From Aquimarina sp. Aq78 (lineage in GTDB: Bacteria; Bacteroidota; Bacteroidia; Flavobacteriales; Flavobacteriaceae), in NCBI RefSeq assembly GCF_900299525.1, contig NZ_OMKA01000018.1, forward strand, positions 1 through 64,000: DNA of 64,000 nt, read 5' to 3'. Made by a program: the position numbers and the translations under genes. Below are positions 36,715-46,410 of this stretch, one piece after another. The notes under the pieces are model-generated. The model was not told the DNA's origin and made no database searches. It worked only from the letters and a program-made list of their open reading frames with translations. Each line of letters opens with the position of its first letter. Within the stretch, counting starts at the first letter, position 1.

Positions 36715-36722
36715 TATATTTG
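36715..36722 (+). promoter_or_regulatory. -7 box of the rhomboid gene
   Basis: TATATTTG fits TAnnTTTG and lies 17 bp before the rhomboid ATG. A well-spaced -33 element was not clear. Confidence 0.4.
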
Positions 36723-36739
36723 GACAAAATTACTGTTGT

Positions 36740-37390
36740 ATGGGGACACTTGACATTGTTATAATTATAATTATAGGAGCTAATATATTGATGTCATTAA
36801 AAGGGTTTAATGACTTTTCTTTTTTTGAAAAATATAAGTTTAATATAGGAGGAATAAGAAGAGGAGAGCAAATTAGAATGTTAACTTCGGGGTTCTTGCA
36901 TGTAGACATGATGCACTTGTTCTTTAATATGTTTACACTTTATTTTTTTGCACCTGTTGTTGTTAGCTTCTTTGGTAATGTTAAGTTTTTGATAGTATAT
37001 TTTGGTAGTTTGTTAGTGGGAAATTTATTTTCCTTGTTTTTCCATAAGGATGAATATCATTATAGTGCGGTAGGAGCGAGTGGAGCTGTTTCTGGAGTTA
37101 TATATGCAGGTATTCTATTTAGACCAGATATGAGCTTATATTTAATGTTTATTCCTATCCCTATCCCTGCATATATTTTTGGTATTGGGTATTTGTTATA
37201 TTCTATTTTCGGAATGAAAAACAAAATAGGTAATATAGGCCATGATGCTCATTTTGGAGGGGCTGTTGGAGGGTATATAATAACTCTAATTTTGGCTCCT
37301 TGGTTGTTTCAAGAAAATTTATTCATGATTGGCCTATTGGCGGTTCCGATTATTATTCTTTTTATTTTACAAAGGCTGGGAAAGCTATAA
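36740..37390 (+). CDS. Rhomboid-family intramembrane serine protease
   Basis: The 216-residue protein has about six membrane helices with the rhomboid catalytic dyad. The nucleophile motif is GASGAVSG with Ser114, and the His candidate is His171 in HDAHFGG. The supporting HxxxN motif is at 59-63 (HLFFN) in the second helix. GFLHVDMMHLFFNM is the typical helix 1-2 region. Rhomboids cleave membrane proteins within the bilayer. The substrate is unknown and there is no linked gene. A hairpin follows and separates it from the convergent thioredoxin gene. Confidence 0.9.
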   Translation: MGTLDIVIIIIIGANILMSLKGFNDFSFFEKYKFNIGGIRRGEQIRMLTSGFLHVDMMHLFFNMFTLYFFAPVVVSFFGNVKFLIVYFGSLLVGNLFSLFFHKDEYHYSAVGASGAVSGVIYAGILFRPDMSLYLMFIPIPIPAYIFGIGYLLYSIFGMKNKIGNIGHDAHFGGAVGGYIITLILAPWLFQENLFMIGLLAVPIIILFILQRLGKL

Positions 37391-37393
37391 CAA

Positions 37394-37419
37394 AAAAACG
37401 ACCTAAAAAGGTCGTTTTT
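37394..37419. terminator. Bidirectional terminator
   Basis: aaaaacgacc (37394-37403) pairs with ggtcgttttt (37410-37419) across TAAAAA, serving the convergent rhomboid and thioredoxin genes. Confidence 0.85.
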
Positions 37420-37440
37420 ATTCATATTCTGTATTTTGAA

Positions 37441-38574
37441 TTAAAGAGATTTTTGTTCTAGTAATTCTGAAATTTTCTTTTCTAATGCAGGCCCTCTAAG
37501 ATTCTTGGCAATTACATTTCCTTTTTCGTCAATGATAAAAGTGGCAGGTATGGATCTTACACCATAGGCTCTGGCAATAGGTTCTTGCCAAAATTGTAAA
37601 TTAGAAACATGGTTCCATTCCAGGTTATCATCTGCAATAGCTTTGGTCCAGGCTGCTTGTTTTTTATCTAAAGATACTCCAATAATATTGAGCCCTTTAT
37701 CGTGATATTTGTTATATACTTTTACAACATTTGGGTTTTCCATTCTGCAAGGTTTGCACCAGGAAGCCCAAAAATCAATAATGGTAATTTTACCCATAGA
37801 TTCTTTAAGAGATAGCATTTTACCTTCTGGGGTGGGAGCAGAAAAATCCTCAGCAGTAACTCCTATATCTATTTTCTTTTGTTTAGAAGCAGAGACTACA
37901 TTATTAATAAGCATATTTAGGTTTTTACCTAACCTTGTAGGCTTCAGCGTATCATCAATTTGATCAAACTTCAGTTTAGCTTCTTGCGCAGTTAGTAGCT
38001 TAAGGTTTAAAAGTTCTGTAATGGCTATAATTGATACTAAAGAATTGGTGTTATCTGTAATACCTTTTCTAAATTGCTTTTCTTTTTCAATCAACTCTTG
38101 TCTTTCAAGGGATATTTTAACAACTTTATCTGTCTCACCTAATTTTGAAGCAATCTGATATTGGTTGTTTAGATTTAATTTCTCTTCACCATATCTTTTA
38201 ACAGTATTAACATAGGAAAAGAATAATTCATTTTCAGAACCTCCTTTAATCACAGAAGAGCGCAAACTATCTTTGTAGATTGTCATTTCTATAGGATTGT
38301 TCTCTGCCATGAACAATACATTTCCTCTAATGTCTTTAAAAGTCAAATAATTAAAATCCTTACTTTCTGGAGGAGGTAAAGTGATTTGAAATTGATCCTG
38401 TTGTATACTTACAGAGTCAATAATAATAGGTCTGTTGGATTGGCTAATTGCATTAACATAGACCACTGTTCCATCTTTAAAACCGGCAGTATCGGCAGTA
38501 ATAGTATACCCTTTTTGATCTTTTTGACAAGCTACAAGCAGGAGAATCGTAACAAACAAAGCAATTCTTTTCAT
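37441..38574 (-). CDS. TlpA-like thiol-disulfide oxidoreductase lipoprotein with DUF4369 domain
   Basis: From ATG 38572-38574 the 377-residue protein has a lipoprotein leader (MKRIALFVTILLLVACQ). An N-terminal DUF4369 domain follows (about 22-120, GYTITADTAGFKDGTVVYV...), then a helical linker and a C-terminal thioredoxin fold. The redox motif is WASWCKPC near 269-276, with VRSIPATFIIDEKG holding the cis-Pro. A longer frame from 38628 would precede the lipoprotein leader and is rejected. The protein faces the periplasm and probably reduces or rearranges disulfides, for example in cytochrome maturation; the partner is unknown. Confidence 0.9.
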   Translation of the reverse strand: MKRIALFVTILLLVACQKDQKGYTITADTAGFKDGTVVYVNAISQSNRPIIIDSVSIQQDQFQITLPPPESKDFNYLTFKDIRGNVLFMAENNPIEMTIYKDSLRSSVIKGGSENELFFSYVNTVKRYGEEKLNLNNQYQIASKLGETDKVVKISLERQELIEKEKQFRKGITDNTNSLVSIIAITELLNLKLLTAQEAKLKFDQIDDTLKPTRLGKNLNMLINNVVSASKQKKIDIGVTAEDFSAPTPEGKMLSLKESMGKITIIDFWASWCKPCRMENPNVVKVYNKYHDKGLNIIGVSLDKKQAAWTKAIADDNLEWNHVSNLQFWQEPIARAYGVRSIPATFIIDEKGNVIAKNLRGPALEKKISELLEQKSL

Positions 38575-38628
38575 AGTAATTTGGATTAATTGATCGTAAA
38601 AATAAAGAATCCAAAGTATATACTCCAA

Positions 38629-38949
38629 AAATTAACGTTGTAGATAAAAAGAATTGTTAAGGGATATTTTGTTATAGATACAGAATTAGAAGAAAATTCG
38701 TATCTTTTATGTAACAAATCACCATGATTTTTAGTCTAACTTAAATAGTTAATACATGCAAATTTATGATGAAGGATATGGCAGAAATAAGTTTATCTTA
38801 ATTTGTTGTCCAATTTTTATAGCTGTATTCGTCAGATATAATAACCACATAGATTTACTAGGTTAAAAATAATGGTTTAATTAATTGTTAATATCTAGTG
38901 ATACAATTTGGTTTGTATTATTTTTGTAAACTACCAGAAAAGAGCAGAC
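38629..38949. other. Intergenic region between the thioredoxin and GAF protein genes
   Basis: About 320 bp, divergent promoters expected. A TATTTTTG box (38919-38926) fits the -7 consensus for the GAF protein gene. Nothing else stands out. Confidence 0.45.
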
Positions 38950-41313
38950 ATGAGGGGTTTAGAGCAAGATTTTCCATTAGACATATCGATTAGTTTTTCA
39001 AAATTTTTTGAACATTATAGAGAATTGTTCAAAAATGGTAATGAACTTGTTAAAGATAGAGCTTCACGAGTTTTAAAAATTGCAAAAGAATATCCCGAAT
39101 TAGAAGAAGGGATAAAGGAAGAAACGAGGATAAATGAATTGTTACCTCAGATTGATTTGATATTAGAAGATTCTTTTGCACAAATTCTACAGCAAAATGA
39201 AATAAAGATTGCTACAATACCTTTTCATAATACGGTTCTAAAATCATCCGATCGTTATCAAAATATAATAGCCACTGCAGGTAATGATTTTGAACCTCAG
39301 ATTAAAAACTTTGATGAGAAGCATTATTATATCATGGGATGTAGTATGATTTTGAATAGTTATTATGGGTATAATATTGATTTTAGAAGGCCTTTCTTTT
39401 ATGATATTCCTGATGCTATGGGAATAATGAGGCATTACAGAATCATGTATAATGGTGATTTTATTGATGTTATTAAAACAGATAAAGCCAAAGATATTAC
39501 AGATGAAGATGTAGCAGAGTTATTAGATAATTTTGATAATGTAGACATATGGAAAGAAAAATTCCCACCACATAGTTGGATTTTTAAAGGTGTTGTTATT
39601 GCTAATATGTTTGATGTTACTACAGATGTTTCGTTGTCTGACTTTAAAACCAGCCTTATTAAATATGATAAAACACATGGCGATTTTGTAGGCAGTTTTC
39701 AACAAATTTTTAGAGCGATATTCAATTTATATGAAATTAAAGTCGGTTTTTCTAGTTATAATCCAGAAGAAAAAATATTAGAAAGAGTGCCTTTTAAGGA
39801 TATAGATAGTTATATTTTATCCGATAAGTATTCTGATTGTTGTGAGTCGGCTCTATGCGATGGAACATATCATTATCTTTTTGAAGAATCTACATATTTT
39901 GCTATTTCTGATGTGAAAAAATATCAAAAGTTAGCTAAGGATCAGATCATGTATAAAAATCTGATAGCTCAAGGTATTAATAGTGCAATACTTGCTCCTA
40001 TAAAAAGTGGTAATAAATTATTAGGTATTTTAGAAATTGTATCGCCTAATGTTCATGAATTGAATAGTATTAATGCTAATAAATTACAGGATGTTATGCC
40101 ATATTTGGTAGATTCTGTTCTACGTTCTAAATCTAAAACAGAGAATGAGTTAGAGTTGATCATTCAGCAGGAATGTACCTCGATTCATCCCAGCGTACAT
40201 TGGAAATTTAAACAAGAAGCGAAACGATTTATGCGTGCCATGGTGGATGAGAATCCTGTGTCGTTTAGGGAAGTCGTTTTTGAAAATGTATACCCATTAT
40301 ATGGGCAAATTGATATAAAAGGTTCTTCTGATGCCCGTAACGAAGCAATACAAAAAGATCTGGTGTTACAGCTTAAAGGAATTTCTAAAGTAATTAATAA
40401 AGTCATAGAATCAGACCCAATACCTATTTATGAGCAATTAAAATATAGAACAAATCGATATATTAATTCTATAACAGAGCAATTGCAAGTAGATAGTGAA
40501 CAGAAAATTTTAAACTTTATTAAAAAAGAAATTACACCATTGTTTAAGCATCTTAAACAAAAAAGTATCGAACTCGATACCCTTATAGGTCAATATGATA
40601 ATATGCTGGATAAGGTTATAAAGACAGTTTATAAACATCGTAAAGCGTACGATGAGTCTGTTATGCTTATCAATAAAAAGATGGCATCTTTATTAGATCA
40701 AAAACAAGATGAAGCACAAGGAATGTATCCACATTATTTTGAACGATTTAAATCTGATGGGGTAGAGCATAATATGTATATCGGAGAATCGATAACAAAA
40801 CAAGACAGCTTCAATAAAGTGTATTTGTATAACCTAAGATTATGGCAGTTACAGATAATGTGTGAAATGGAAAATGCATATTATCAAATGAAAAAAGAGT
40901 TACCTATAGCATTGGATGTCGCTTCTATGGTTTTAGTATTTAATTCTTCTTTATCGGTTAGGTTTAGAATGGATGAAAAAAGATTTGATGTTGATGGAAC
41001 CTATAATGCAAGATATGAAGTTGTAAAAAAGCGTGTAGATAAATCAAAAATCAAAGGTACTGATCAACGAGTTACAGAAAAAGGTAAATTGGTGATTATA
41101 TATTCTCAACGTTCTGATGAAAGAGAGTATATCAAGTATCTTAATTTCTTGCAATCCAAGAATTATCTAGAAGAAGAAATTGAGATTGTAGAATTAGATA
41201 ATCTTCAGGGAGTTACAGGTTTAAAAGCATTACGAGTTAATATCCTTTATCACAAGAATGAACAAGATAAAGAATACTATACATACGAAGACTTGATGAA
41301 AGAAATTAATTAA
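38950..41313 (+). CDS. GAF-domain protein of unknown function
   Basis: I start at ATG 38950 (MRGLEQDFPLD), 24 bp after the -7 box, giving 787 residues; a 38908 start would lie upstream of that box. No signal peptide or membrane segment is visible, so it is cytoplasmic. A GAF-like region is centred near residues 260-400 (YFAISDVKKYQKLAKDQIMYKNL, SAILAPIKSGNKLLGILEIVSP). The second half is mainly helical, with a coiled-coil-like stretch (FIKKEITPLFKHLKQKSIELDTL). No kinase, cyclase or phosphodiesterase motif is present. It is a putative ligand sensor with unknown output, convergent with the HD-PycTM gene. Confidence 0.65.
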   Translation: MRGLEQDFPLDISISFSKFFEHYRELFKNGNELVKDRASRVLKIAKEYPELEEGIKEETRINELLPQIDLILEDSFAQILQQNEIKIATIPFHNTVLKSSDRYQNIIATAGNDFEPQIKNFDEKHYYIMGCSMILNSYYGYNIDFRRPFFYDIPDAMGIMRHYRIMYNGDFIDVIKTDKAKDITDEDVAELLDNFDNVDIWKEKFPPHSWIFKGVVIANMFDVTTDVSLSDFKTSLIKYDKTHGDFVGSFQQIFRAIFNLYEIKVGFSSYNPEEKILERVPFKDIDSYILSDKYSDCCESALCDGTYHYLFEESTYFAISDVKKYQKLAKDQIMYKNLIAQGINSAILAPIKSGNKLLGILEIVSPNVHELNSINANKLQDVMPYLVDSVLRSKSKTENELELIIQQECTSIHPSVHWKFKQEAKRFMRAMVDENPVSFREVVFENVYPLYGQIDIKGSSDARNEAIQKDLVLQLKGISKVINKVIESDPIPIYEQLKYRTNRYINSITEQLQVDSEQKILNFIKKEITPLFKHLKQKSIELDTLIGQYDNMLDKVIKTVYKHRKAYDESVMLINKKMASLLDQKQDEAQGMYPHYFERFKSDGVEHNMYIGESITKQDSFNKVYLYNLRLWQLQIMCEMENAYYQMKKELPIALDVASMVLVFNSSLSVRFRMDEKRFDVDGTYNARYEVVKKRVDKSKIKGTDQRVTEKGKLVIIYSQRSDEREYIKYLNFLQSKNYLEEEIEIVELDNLQGVTGLKALRVNILYHKNEQDKEYYTYEDLMKEIN

Positions 41314-41467
41314 GCAAAACACTAATTCGAAACCACTTAGAGAATTGTATAAAAGAATAAGTGAAAATTAAAACTTGTTCCAGTAATTAGATATGCTTAC
41401 TCCTGATACCTACTTATAAATTATCGTGTACTCTCTAATAGTAGTAGCTATACCTGTAAATTGGTAA

Positions 41468-42649
41468 TTATTGTAATGAGTTAAATGCAATAATAAATGA
41501 AATAACAGAGGTTATAATCCCTATCATAAAAACGGTATATGTTACCCTTAAGATTTTATATTTTTTATGTAAAACTTTACCTAAAAAGTAAAGATCTTTT
41601 ATCATCGAATCGTAGATGTATTCTTTATCATTCATAAGGTCTGTCATTGCAGATTTATATTCATCTAATGGCATTTTATGAAAATTCCCAAAAAATAATA
41701 AGTTTACTTTCTTTTCTTCTATTTCTTTACGAGTAAACTCTCCACTTGTTACATTAGGACGTGTTGCCAATACAGATAATACAATGGAAGCAATACAAAA
41801 TATAATAAATATCAAAGTTGGATATATTAAGTATTGATTAGAAGGGTTATCTAACTTAGGGATAAGATTTGATAGTGCCAGAGATATGATAATAGCATTT
41901 ACAGAAAGTAGAATATTGGCTTTTGTATCAGCAATATCACTTAGTTTCATGTGATTTCTTAAGGTAACTCTAAATAAAGTTTGTATTCCTTTTTCTGGGT
42001 TTTCTTCTCTCAATATTTTTTTTAATTTTTCTTTTTCCTTCTTCTTTTCCTTCTTTAATTTTCCTTGTTCTTCCAGCATTTTGGTAAGATTTTCCTCTTT
42101 TTTTGGTTTCCAATGAGAGATAGCATATTCGGTATAATATTTATGTTTGTTTTTAAATAGATCAATATTGGCTTTTAACCAATCCGAAGGAGTTAAATCT
42201 TTAATTGCATTAAGTTTAAACTCACATCTTAATAGTTCACTTGTTTCTCCATAATAGTCCTTTGCAAAGTGAGAAGCATCTGCATCTCTTATAATTTCTT
42301 CCATAATATTAATAGGCACATGCTCCATTTTGGTTGCCATAATCTGTTCTGAAACTTTATCTATAATCTCTTGAGAAACATTTTGTTGACCTAAAAAATC
42401 TTTGGCTATCTCTACACTATGTTCTTCATGATCTTTAGAGCTTTTAGAGTACCCGGTATCATGTAACAATGCGGTAAGCAATAAAACTTCTTTATCTTCA
42501 TCAGATAAATTAGTGTTATCAATAATTTCTTTTGTACTTTTAAATACTCTTTTAGTGTGATCGTAATTATGGTAGATGCAAGAGTTAGGGAGCTCTTTTT
42601 CAAAAAGTTCCGAAACGAAATGATCTGTTTTTTCTAGTAGAGAAGACAT
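41468..42649 (-). CDS. HD-domain hydrolase fused to a Pycsar-effector-type (DUF5706) membrane domain
   Basis: The 393-residue protein has two parts. Residues 1-190 form an HD phosphohydrolase with His at 27 and 31 (YHNYDH), the His-Asp pair at 63-64 (LLHDTGYS) and a later Asp in IIRDADASHFA. A Lys/Glu coiled coil (about 195-220) leads into RNHMKLSDIADTKANILLSVNAIIISLALS and three membrane helices (about 250-275, 285-305, 365-390), the pattern of the PycTM effector domain. In Pycsar anti-phage systems a cyclase makes cCMP or cUMP that triggers a TM effector. No cyclase gene is adjacent here. The HD part might sense or degrade a nucleotide. Fold calls are motif-based. Confidence 0.78.
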   Translation of the reverse strand: MSSLLEKTDHFVSELFEKELPNSCIYHNYDHTKRVFKSTKEIIDNTNLSDEDKEVLLLTALLHDTGYSKSSKDHEEHSVEIAKDFLGQQNVSQEIIDKVSEQIMATKMEHVPINIMEEIIRDADASHFAKDYYGETSELLRCEFKLNAIKDLTPSDWLKANIDLFKNKHKYYTEYAISHWKPKKEENLTKMLEEQGKLKKEKKKEKEKLKKILREENPEKGIQTLFRVTLRNHMKLSDIADTKANILLSVNAIIISLALSNLIPKLDNPSNQYLIYPTLIFIIFCIASIVLSVLATRPNVTSGEFTRKEIEEKKVNLLFFGNFHKMPLDEYKSAMTDLMNDKEYIYDSMIKDLYFLGKVLHKKYKILRVTYTVFMIGIITSVISFIIAFNSLQ

Positions 42650-42705
42650 ACTTTTAATTTTTCGATAACCAAAATAATTAAAAAAAAGAGATTGTACTTA
42701 AAACA

Positions 42706-45700
42706 ATGAATAAATATAATAAGATTCTAATTATTTGTGTTGCTTTATTACTTAGTTCATGCGCAACATACACTCCTCAATATAAAGTCGAAAATTTTAC
42801 TCAAACATTACCCAATGCTACTATAGAAAAGACATTTTATCTGGTAGGAGATGCCGGGAATGCCAAAATGAAAGAGAGTACAAAAGGGCTTTCGATCCTT
42901 AAAAAAGTACTGGATACCGCAAAAACAAAAGATGATTACCTTATTTTTTTAGGAGATAATGTTTATCAAAAAGGAATGCCAGAAAAAGAATCTCCAGAAA
43001 GAGCCCTGGGAGAACATCGAATAGATGCTCAAATTGAAGCGACTAAAGATTTTAAAGGAGATGTTGTTTTTATCCCGGGAAATCATGATTGGTATACCGA
43101 TGGGGTAGAGGGGTTACATCGACAAGAACGGTATGTGGCAAAAAAAATGAAGAGTAAAAAAGCTTTTTTACCTTCAAAAGGATGTCCTATCGAAAGTGTA
43201 GAAATTAGCGATAAGGTACATCTGTTGATCTTAGATACGCAATGGTATTTGGCGAATTGGGATAAGAACCCCACTATCAATGATAATTGTGAAATTAAAA
43301 CTCGCGAAAAATTCTTCCTTGAAGTAGAGGGCGAATTAAAAAAACATAGCAAGAAAACTATTCTTGTTGCAATGCATCACCCTATGTTTACCAATGGTAT
43401 ACATGGAGGGAAGTATAGTTTTGATAAACATATTTTTCCTTCAAAAATGAAAATACCTCTCCCAATCTTGGGCTCATTAGCTGCTCAGATACGGTCTCAG
43501 GGAGGAATTTCTACGCAAGATTTATCGAATGTTCACTATAATATGTTAATGCGAAGATTATCTACAATGACCAGGGATTTGGATAGGATAGTTTTTGTTT
43601 CAGGTCATGAACACTCCTTACAGTATATTAATAGCGATGGGTTAAAACAAATTGTATCAGGTTCTGGATCCAAAGTTTCATCGGTTTCCTTAGGAAAAGA
43701 TGGATTGTTTGCATATCCGGGACAGGGTTTTGCAGTATTAGATGTATATAAAGATGGTTCTTCTAATGTTCGCTTTTTCGGAAATGAGAATGGTGATCCA
43801 AAATTAGTGTACCAGACAAAAGTTCATGAAAAGGAAAAAGAATATGATTTTAGTGCAATTAAGAACTCTTTTGAATCAGAAGTTTCAGCTTCAATTTATA
43901 CTAAAGATGAAGTAAAAAAATCAAAACTGTATCAATCGATGTGGGGTGACCACTATCGATACGTGTACGGTACTGATATAAAGGTTCCTGTAGCTACTTT
44001 AGATACCTTAATGGGAGGTTTTACTATTGATAGACAAGGAGGAGGACAGGTAACAAGATCGCTACGCCTTATCGATAAAGATGGAAAGCGCTATAGCCTT
44101 AGAGCAATGCGTAAAAGTGTTACACAATTTTTACAGAAAGGAGTATTTAAATTTACATATCTAGAAGGTGGATTTGATGATACGTTTACAGAAGACCTCC
44201 TTTCGGATTTTTATACATCTAGCTACCCTTATGCGTTTTTGACTGTTGGTGCATTGGCTGATGCTATAGGAGTATATCATGCAAATCCTAAGTTATATTA
44301 TATCCCTAAACACCCTGCATTAGGTAAATACAATGAAAATTTTGGTAATGAAATATATTTTTTAGAAGAACGCCCGGGAAAAGAATATAGGGACGAAGTT
44401 ACTTTTGGAAACCCTGATGATATTGAAAGTACAGATGACCTGTTAAGTAGACTAAGGAAAGATGAAAAATATCAAATGGACGAAGAGCATTATATAAGAA
44501 CTCGGCTTTTTGATATGATCTTAGGAGATTGGGATCGCCATTCTGATCAATGGAGATGGGCTCGATTTGATACTAAAAATGGTAAAAAGTACAGACCTAT
44601 CCCTAGAGATAGAGATCAGGTTTTTTCTAATTATGATGGAATACTTATGGATGTTGTAAAATTCGTGGTGCCATTGGTGCGTAAGTTTCAGGTATATGAT
44701 GGAAAACTTAAAAAAGTGAGATGGATTAATCAATCAGGATTACCATTAGATAGAACATTAACGCAGAATTCGGGGAAAGAAATATGGATAGAACAAGCAA
44801 AATATATTAAAGAAAACCTTTCTGATACCTATATTGAAAAAGCATTTACTAATCTTCCGGATAACCTTCAGGATGAGACTATAGAAACAATAAAAAAATA
44901 TCTTAAACTTAGAAGAGATAATATTGAAGATATCGCTAATCGTTACTATAAATATCTTTCAAAACATGTCATTATTAAGGGAACAGATAAAGATGATCTT
45001 TTTGAAATACTTAGAGAAGAAGGAAAAACAACGATAAAGATTTCGAGAATAAAAGGAGATGAAAAACAAAAACCATATAGTAGTAGAAGTTTTACTGCTA
45101 AAGAAACTAAAGAAATTTGGATTTATGGGTTGGATGATGACGATCAATTTGTTGTAAAGGGAAAAGGAAAAAACTTGATAAAAATTCGAATTGTAGGTGG
45201 TCAGAATAATGATACATATGTAATAGAGAATGGAAGAAAAGTAAAAATCTATGATCATAAATCAAAACCTAATACTATAGAGAAAAAAGGTGGTGCAAAA
45301 TTTATATTAAGTAACATTTATGACTATAATCTTTATGATTATAATAAATATGTGGGTAAAACCAATACTGTAACTCCTTTTATTGGTTTTAATCCAGATG
45401 ATGGACTCAATATTAATGTAACAGATGTATATACGGTAAATGGATTTAAAAATAACCCATACCATAGTAAACATAGATTAAGAGCTGCATATTATTTTCA
45501 AACAGAAGGTTATGATTTGTCATACTCAGGAGAATTTGTAAAAGCATTAGGTAACTGGAATTTTCTTATTGATGCCGTATATACAAGTGAGAATTTTGCG
45601 CAAAACTTTTTTGGATTCGGTAACAACACCATTAACCTGGATGATGAACTGGATTTAGATTATAATAGAGTTAAGATGGGAATTTGGTCATTTGGATTAG

Positions 45701-46410
45701 GAGTTTCTAAAAGAGATAATTATGGAAATGAGTTTTCGGTTAAAGCTGCATTTGAAGGGATAGAGGTTCAAGATACACAAGATAGGTTTGTTACTTCTGG
45801 TTTGGATTTTGTAACTGCAGATCCCGTTTTCTTCGAAAGAAAGTATTTTACGAACCTGGATTTAATGTATAAGTTCGAAAGCTATGATAATGATATTAAT
45901 CCTACCAGAGGAATGTTGTTTAAACTGCAAACAGGGGTTAGAACAAATGTTGAAGATTCGAATAGAACATATGGATATATTTATCCAAGATTAGGTTTTT
46001 ATAATTCGATTACTCGAGATCGAAGATTAGTACTTAAGACAGATGTGATTGCAGAAATCAATATTGGAGATAGTTTTGAATTTTACCAAGGAACTAATTT
46101 AGGAGGAACTAAAGGATTGAGAGGATATAGAGAAGAACGTTTTACAGGTGAAAGTGCATTAGTATTTACTGGAGATTTAAGATATAGTTTTAATAAATTT
46201 AAAACAGGTTTATTACCGCTACAATTAGGAGTCTTTGGAGGCTATGATATAGGGAGAGTATGGTTAGATGGTGAAGATTCTGATCAGTGGCATGATTCTG
46301 TAGGTGGAGGTATTTGGCTTAATGCTATGGATGCTATCGGGGGACAGTTAGGAATATTCTCTAGTGATGATGGACTACGATTTACATTTGGTTTTGGGAT
46401 GAGTTTATAA
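42706..46410 (+). CDS. Lipoprotein metallophosphoesterase fused to an Omp85-like beta barrel
   Basis: The 1234-residue protein has a lipobox (LLLSSC, Cys19) and a calcineurin-like phosphoesterase domain with GDAGN (48-52), GDN (83-85), GNHDW (125-129), AMHHPMF (about 223) and GHEH (about 299). A middle region (about 390-800) includes ILGDWDRHSDQW (about 604-616) and RPIPRDRDQVF (about 630-640), which recall the catalytic Asp loops of atypical kinase folds. From about 920 to the end are amphipathic strands of a BamA/TamA-type barrel (LGGTKGLRGYREERF near 1131, last residue Leu after FTFGFGMS). It likely sits in the outer membrane. Its substrate and orientation are unknown. Confidence 0.85.
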   Translation: MNKYNKILIICVALLLSSCATYTPQYKVENFTQTLPNATIEKTFYLVGDAGNAKMKESTKGLSILKKVLDTAKTKDDYLIFLGDNVYQKGMPEKESPERALGEHRIDAQIEATKDFKGDVVFIPGNHDWYTDGVEGLHRQERYVAKKMKSKKAFLPSKGCPIESVEISDKVHLLILDTQWYLANWDKNPTINDNCEIKTREKFFLEVEGELKKHSKKTILVAMHHPMFTNGIHGGKYSFDKHIFPSKMKIPLPILGSLAAQIRSQGGISTQDLSNVHYNMLMRRLSTMTRDLDRIVFVSGHEHSLQYINSDGLKQIVSGSGSKVSSVSLGKDGLFAYPGQGFAVLDVYKDGSSNVRFFGNENGDPKLVYQTKVHEKEKEYDFSAIKNSFESEVSASIYTKDEVKKSKLYQSMWGDHYRYVYGTDIKVPVATLDTLMGGFTIDRQGGGQVTRSLRLIDKDGKRYSLRAMRKSVTQFLQKGVFKFTYLEGGFDDTFTEDLLSDFYTSSYPYAFLTVGALADAIGVYHANPKLYYIPKHPALGKYNENFGNEIYFLEERPGKEYRDEVTFGNPDDIESTDDLLSRLRKDEKYQMDEEHYIRTRLFDMILGDWDRHSDQWRWARFDTKNGKKYRPIPRDRDQVFSNYDGILMDVVKFVVPLVRKFQVYDGKLKKVRWINQSGLPLDRTLTQNSGKEIWIEQAKYIKENLSDTYIEKAFTNLPDNLQDETIETIKKYLKLRRDNIEDIANRYYKYLSKHVIIKGTDKDDLFEILREEGKTTIKISRIKGDEKQKPYSSRSFTAKETKEIWIYGLDDDDQFVVKGKGKNLIKIRIVGGQNNDTYVIENGRKVKIYDHKSKPNTIEKKGGAKFILSNIYDYNLYDYNKYVGKTNTVTPFIGFNPDDGLNINVTDVYTVNGFKNNPYHSKHRLRAAYYFQTEGYDLSYSGEFVKALGNWNFLIDAVYTSENFAQNFFGFGNNTINLDDELDLDYNRVKMGIWSFGLGVSKRDNYGNEFSVKAAFEGIEVQDTQDRFVTSGLDFVTADPVFFERKYFTNLDLMYKFESYDNDINPTRGMLFKLQTGVRTNVEDSNRTYGYIYPRLGFYNSITRDRRLVLKTDVIAEINIGDSFEFYQGTNLGGTKGLRGYREERFTGESALVFTGDLRYSFNKFKTGLLPLQLGVFGGYDIGRVWLDGEDSDQWHDSVGGGIWLNAMDAIGGQLGIFSSDDGLRFTFGFGMSL

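Noticed and set aside
37441..38628. Longer start for the TlpA-like protein at 38628
   Set aside because: The extra 18 residues precede a clear lipoprotein leader beginning at 38574, so the longer start is unlikely.
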